Shown: positions 6,467 to 8,038 of the stretch, one piece after another
How the letters are laid out: each line of letters begins with the position of its first letter
How positions within the stretch are numbered: the stretch's first letter is position 1
NCBI GenBank assembly: GCA_949283905.1
Contig: CASDUB010000083.1
Span: 1 to 8,038 of the forward strand
DNA: 8,038 nucleotides
Direction of reading: 5' to 3'
Source of the DNA: an uncultured Lachnospiraceae bacterium
GTDB taxonomy: Bacteria > Bacillota > Clostridia > Lachnospirales > Lachnospiraceae
The notes under the pieces: model-generated
What the model was told of the DNA's origin: nothing
Databases searched by the model: none
What the model saw: only the letters and a program-made list of their open reading frames with translations
Program-made: the position numbers and the translations under genes

Positions 6467-6742
6467 TCACTGCATATTTGCAAAGCGTTCCACTGCTTTG
6501 GTGAATTTTTCAATCGTTGCGTCTGCGTCTCCATGTTCAATGCCGTCACGAACGCAATGTTTGATATGTCCTTCCAATACAACCTGACCGGCCTTATTTA
6601 ATGCCGATTTCGCTGCATTTATTTGAGATAATATGTCCTCACATGGGATATCTTCATCGATCATTCGATCAATCGCCTGGATCTGCCCGATGATTTTTGC
6701 AAGTCTTCGATGCAGGTTCGGTGAATCCATACATTGTTTCAT
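6467..6742 (-). CDS. csoR: CsoR-family copper-type metal-sensing repressor
   Basis: This 91-aa all-helical repressor belongs to the CsoR/RcnR (DUF156) family and has the standard length. The core HRRLAKIIGQIQAIDRMIDED (11-31) is the family's basic DNA-contacting first helix. Cys34, His59 and Cys63 (IPCEDIL and LEGHIKHCV) have the 25- and 4-residue spacing of the Cu(I) ligands Cys36/His61/Cys65 of Mycobacterium tuberculosis CsoR. The persulfide sensor CstR lacks the histidine, and the Ni/Co sensor RcnR has His at the last position. In the family, metal binding in the apo tetramer releases DNA. GGAGGA lies 9 nt before the ATG, directly against an operator. The gene is transcribed alone, with its own operator and terminator, towards the ATPase, whose promoter bears matching operators, so it is likely an autoregulated repressor of both. 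Confidence 0.93.
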   Translation of the reverse strand: MKQCMDSPNLHRRLAKIIGQIQAIDRMIDEDIPCEDILSQINAAKSALNKAGQVVLEGHIKHCVRDGIEHGDADATIEKFTKAVERFANMQ

Positions 6743-6756
6743 AATTCTTAATCCTC

Positions 6757-6774
6757 CATACCATTAGGGGTATG
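6757..6774. promoter_or_regulatory. CsoR autoregulatory operator
   Basis: CATACC (6757-6762) and GGTATG (6769-6774) are perfect inverted 6-bp arms around ATTAGG. The site begins 3 bp beyond the -10 box of csoR, covers the likely start site and touches the GGAGGA ribosome binding site (6752-6757), so the transcript starts inside its own operator. Confidence 0.75.
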
Positions 6775-6777
6775 CGT

Positions 6778-6806
6778 ATTATAGCAATTCATCCTGATGT
6801 AGTCAA
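6778..6806 (-). promoter_or_regulatory. csoR promoter
   Basis: On the minus strand TTGACT (6806-6801), a 17-bp spacer and TATAAT (6783-6778) match the ATPase promoter in both boxes and in spacing. The spacer lacks the palindrome found in the ATPase promoter, leaving only the downstream operator. The transcript would have a leader of about 30 nt. Confidence 0.85.
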
Positions 6807-6972
6807 TATTGAGCGAATTTCATGACATTAATATACTATTATCAACAATATTTTTTCATATTCTATGTATTAACATGTTTTCATATATTTGAAATTAATC
6901 ACGAAAACCACCGACTATGATACATACGGATTGATTCGTGCTATGTACTCTCACAATACTAAAAACACATAT

Positions 6973-8031
6973 TTATTCAAACTCATCCAGCGACCATTCA
7001 TCTCTCCATTGTATCACAGACATTCCATTCTGAAACGTTATCGGTAGCCAGACATAATCCGCCAGACTTGTGTTCTCCGGCTTCTGCATGATTTGTAAAG
7101 CATTTTTAACGTCTTCGCAGCATGTTTCTGCTGCACTCCCGCCATACAGAACTGCAAAGGCTTCTGACATTGTTTCATAATCAAGCTCCACCGCATCCGG
7201 ACGCCACCTGTCAGCCATCGCAATATACAGATCATTTTTTCCCTGCACTTTAAATACCGAAGAAATCTGAGAATGAAAAGAGGTATTGCTGCCATCGTCA
7301 ATATGCGGATTTCCAAGTACTGTATACGGCCCATGCCAAGTATCTGCCGATGCGGCCTCCGACGGATTCGGCAGATACCCTGTTGTTCCAGAAGTAATAA
7401 GATAATGTTTGCCTTTTCTCATAAAATGAGATGTGCCTTCGCGTGCAAACGGAATTCCTTCAGGATGCGGGAAATGAGTGCTGTAATATCCGGTCACATC
7501 CGTATAATCCTCTGTAAGATCGGCGCAGATCGTTTCACTGTGAACACGTTCAAAATAATAATATGCTTTTCCATCCTGAGCTACAGCAAGATCAAAATCA
7601 CCGGCATCCATTCCCAGAGGTCGAAAATCTCTGTGCACTATTGTATACGGTCCTGTCAGCTTGTCAGACGTCAGCACTGTCGAAAACTGTCCGTTTTCAC
7701 GCATAACTTTAATCCAGCAGACATATTTTCCTGTCTTTTGATTGAAAATAATATGCGGTCTGTCCATTTTTGCCGACGGATGAAGCGGCGATGTTTTATC
7801 ATTCTCATCCGGAGGTATGATCAGTCCAAGATCTTTCCAGTTATACAGATCTTCAGACTCATAACATCTCACACCGTAATGCCAAATACCATTTAACCCG
7901 TCTGTATATTCTTTATTTTCTCCATACCAGTAATATTTCCCATTTTCATACAATACAGAACCGCCATGAGCCTGGATTCTTTTTCCTTCTGTATCTTTCC
8001 ACACCTTGCCCGGGTAAAATCTGTTGTACAT
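6973..8031 (-). CDS. GH43-like glycoside hydrolase, galactan beta-1,3-galactosidase type
   Basis: This encodes a 352-aa five-bladed beta-propeller glycosidase. The opening KVWKDTEGKRIQAHGGSVLY and YYWYGENK (1-40) are characteristic of the GH43 branch that includes exo-beta-1,3-galactanases (subfamily 24). Further landmarks are DRPHIIFNQKTGKYVCW (90-106), DAGDFDLAVAQDGKAYYYF (142-160), FAREGTSHFMRKGKHYLITSG with the probable general acid Glu198, and FHSQISSVF with Gln255. Gln255 aligns with the glutamine reported to replace the usual catalytic base in subfamily 24 (from memory). There is no signal peptide, so it likely acts in the cytoplasm on imported oligosaccharides. The ATG at 8031 is 7 bp from the window edge, so a longer N-terminus cannot be excluded, but the domain starts immediately. 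The 166 bp between its stop and the csoR promoter hold no gene and no convincing terminator. Confidence 0.82.
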   Translation of the reverse strand: MYNRFYPGKVWKDTEGKRIQAHGGSVLYENGKYYWYGENKEYTDGLNGIWHYGVRCYESEDLYNWKDLGLIIPPDENDKTSPLHPSAKMDRPHIIFNQKTGKYVCWIKVMRENGQFSTVLTSDKLTGPYTIVHRDFRPLGMDAGDFDLAVAQDGKAYYYFERVHSETICADLTEDYTDVTGYYSTHFPHPEGIPFAREGTSHFMRKGKHYLITSGTTGYLPNPSEAASADTWHGPYTVLGNPHIDDGSNTSFHSQISSVFKVQGKNDLYIAMADRWRPDAVELDYETMSEAFAVLYGGSAAETCCEDVKNALQIMQKPENTSLADYVWLPITFQNGMSVIQWRDEWSLDEFE

Positions 8032-8038
8032 CTGACTC

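Noticed and set aside
6900..6940. Inverted repeat CACGAA (6900-6905) / TTCGTG (6935-6940) downstream of the GH43-like gene
   Set aside because: Six-bp arms around a 29-nt loop with no following T-run; too weak to call a terminator or operator.
7273..7896. 207-codon open frame on the plus strand inside the GH43-like gene
   Set aside because: It lies entirely antisense to a clear glycosidase, is rich in Cys, Ile and Arg without domain-like patterns, and is a frame shadow.

Overview
The window looks like chromosomal DNA of a low-to-moderate GC Firmicute, most likely a clostridial (Lachnospiraceae-like) anaerobe. The reasons are strong AGGAG-type ribosome binding sites, very AT-rich intergenic DNA with textbook TTGACT-N17-TATAAT promoters, a CsoR-family regulator, and a plant-polysaccharide type glycosidase. 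The taxon is an inference; no rRNA or tRNA gene is present to anchor it.

Left part (1-3703): a minus-strand cluster reads dehydrogenase B (2531-1458), dehydrogenase A (1355-261), then the start of a glyoxalase-fold (VOC) protein that leaves the window at base 1. The two dehydrogenases are paralogous members of the glycerol dehydrogenase (GldA) family, and both keep the Asp/His/His metal site. A LysR-type regulator is divergently transcribed (2786-3703) across a 248-bp region that holds a TATAAT promoter box for the dehydrogenases and a 15-bp palindrome of LysR type (T-N11-A). This is the classic layout of a LysR regulator controlling its divergent neighbours. The gap between the dehydrogenases holds a 20-22 bp tandem repeat whose first copy contains the stop codon of dehydrogenase B.

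Middle (3671-4138): a YbaK/EbsC-type aminoacyl-tRNA deacylase is encoded tail-to-tail with the LysR gene, overlapping it by 33 bp.

Right-centre (4215-6806): a metal-efflux module. A CsoR regulator with the Cu(I)-type Cys-His-Cys ligand set (6742-6467) has its own promoter with an operator at the start site, and ends at a GCAA-loop terminator. Nine bases further on, the -35 box of a second promoter of the same design starts the transcript of a P1B-type metal ATPase (6086-4215). That promoter has one perfect 18-bp palindrome reaching from its spacer into the -10 box and a second operator at the start site. Its roughly 270-nt leader is filled with about eleven decayed copies of the same TATACCTATAGG-like element at 17-25 bp spacing, the most unusual structure in the window. 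The ATPase carries the CPC motif, but its last membrane helix has HNAGS...NS and not the signature of a copper or ZntA pump, so sensor and pump do not obviously point to the same metal.

Right end (6973-8031): a cytoplasmic GH43-like glycosidase, resembling the exo-beta-1,3-galactanase subfamily. Its start codon lies 7 bases inside the window edge.
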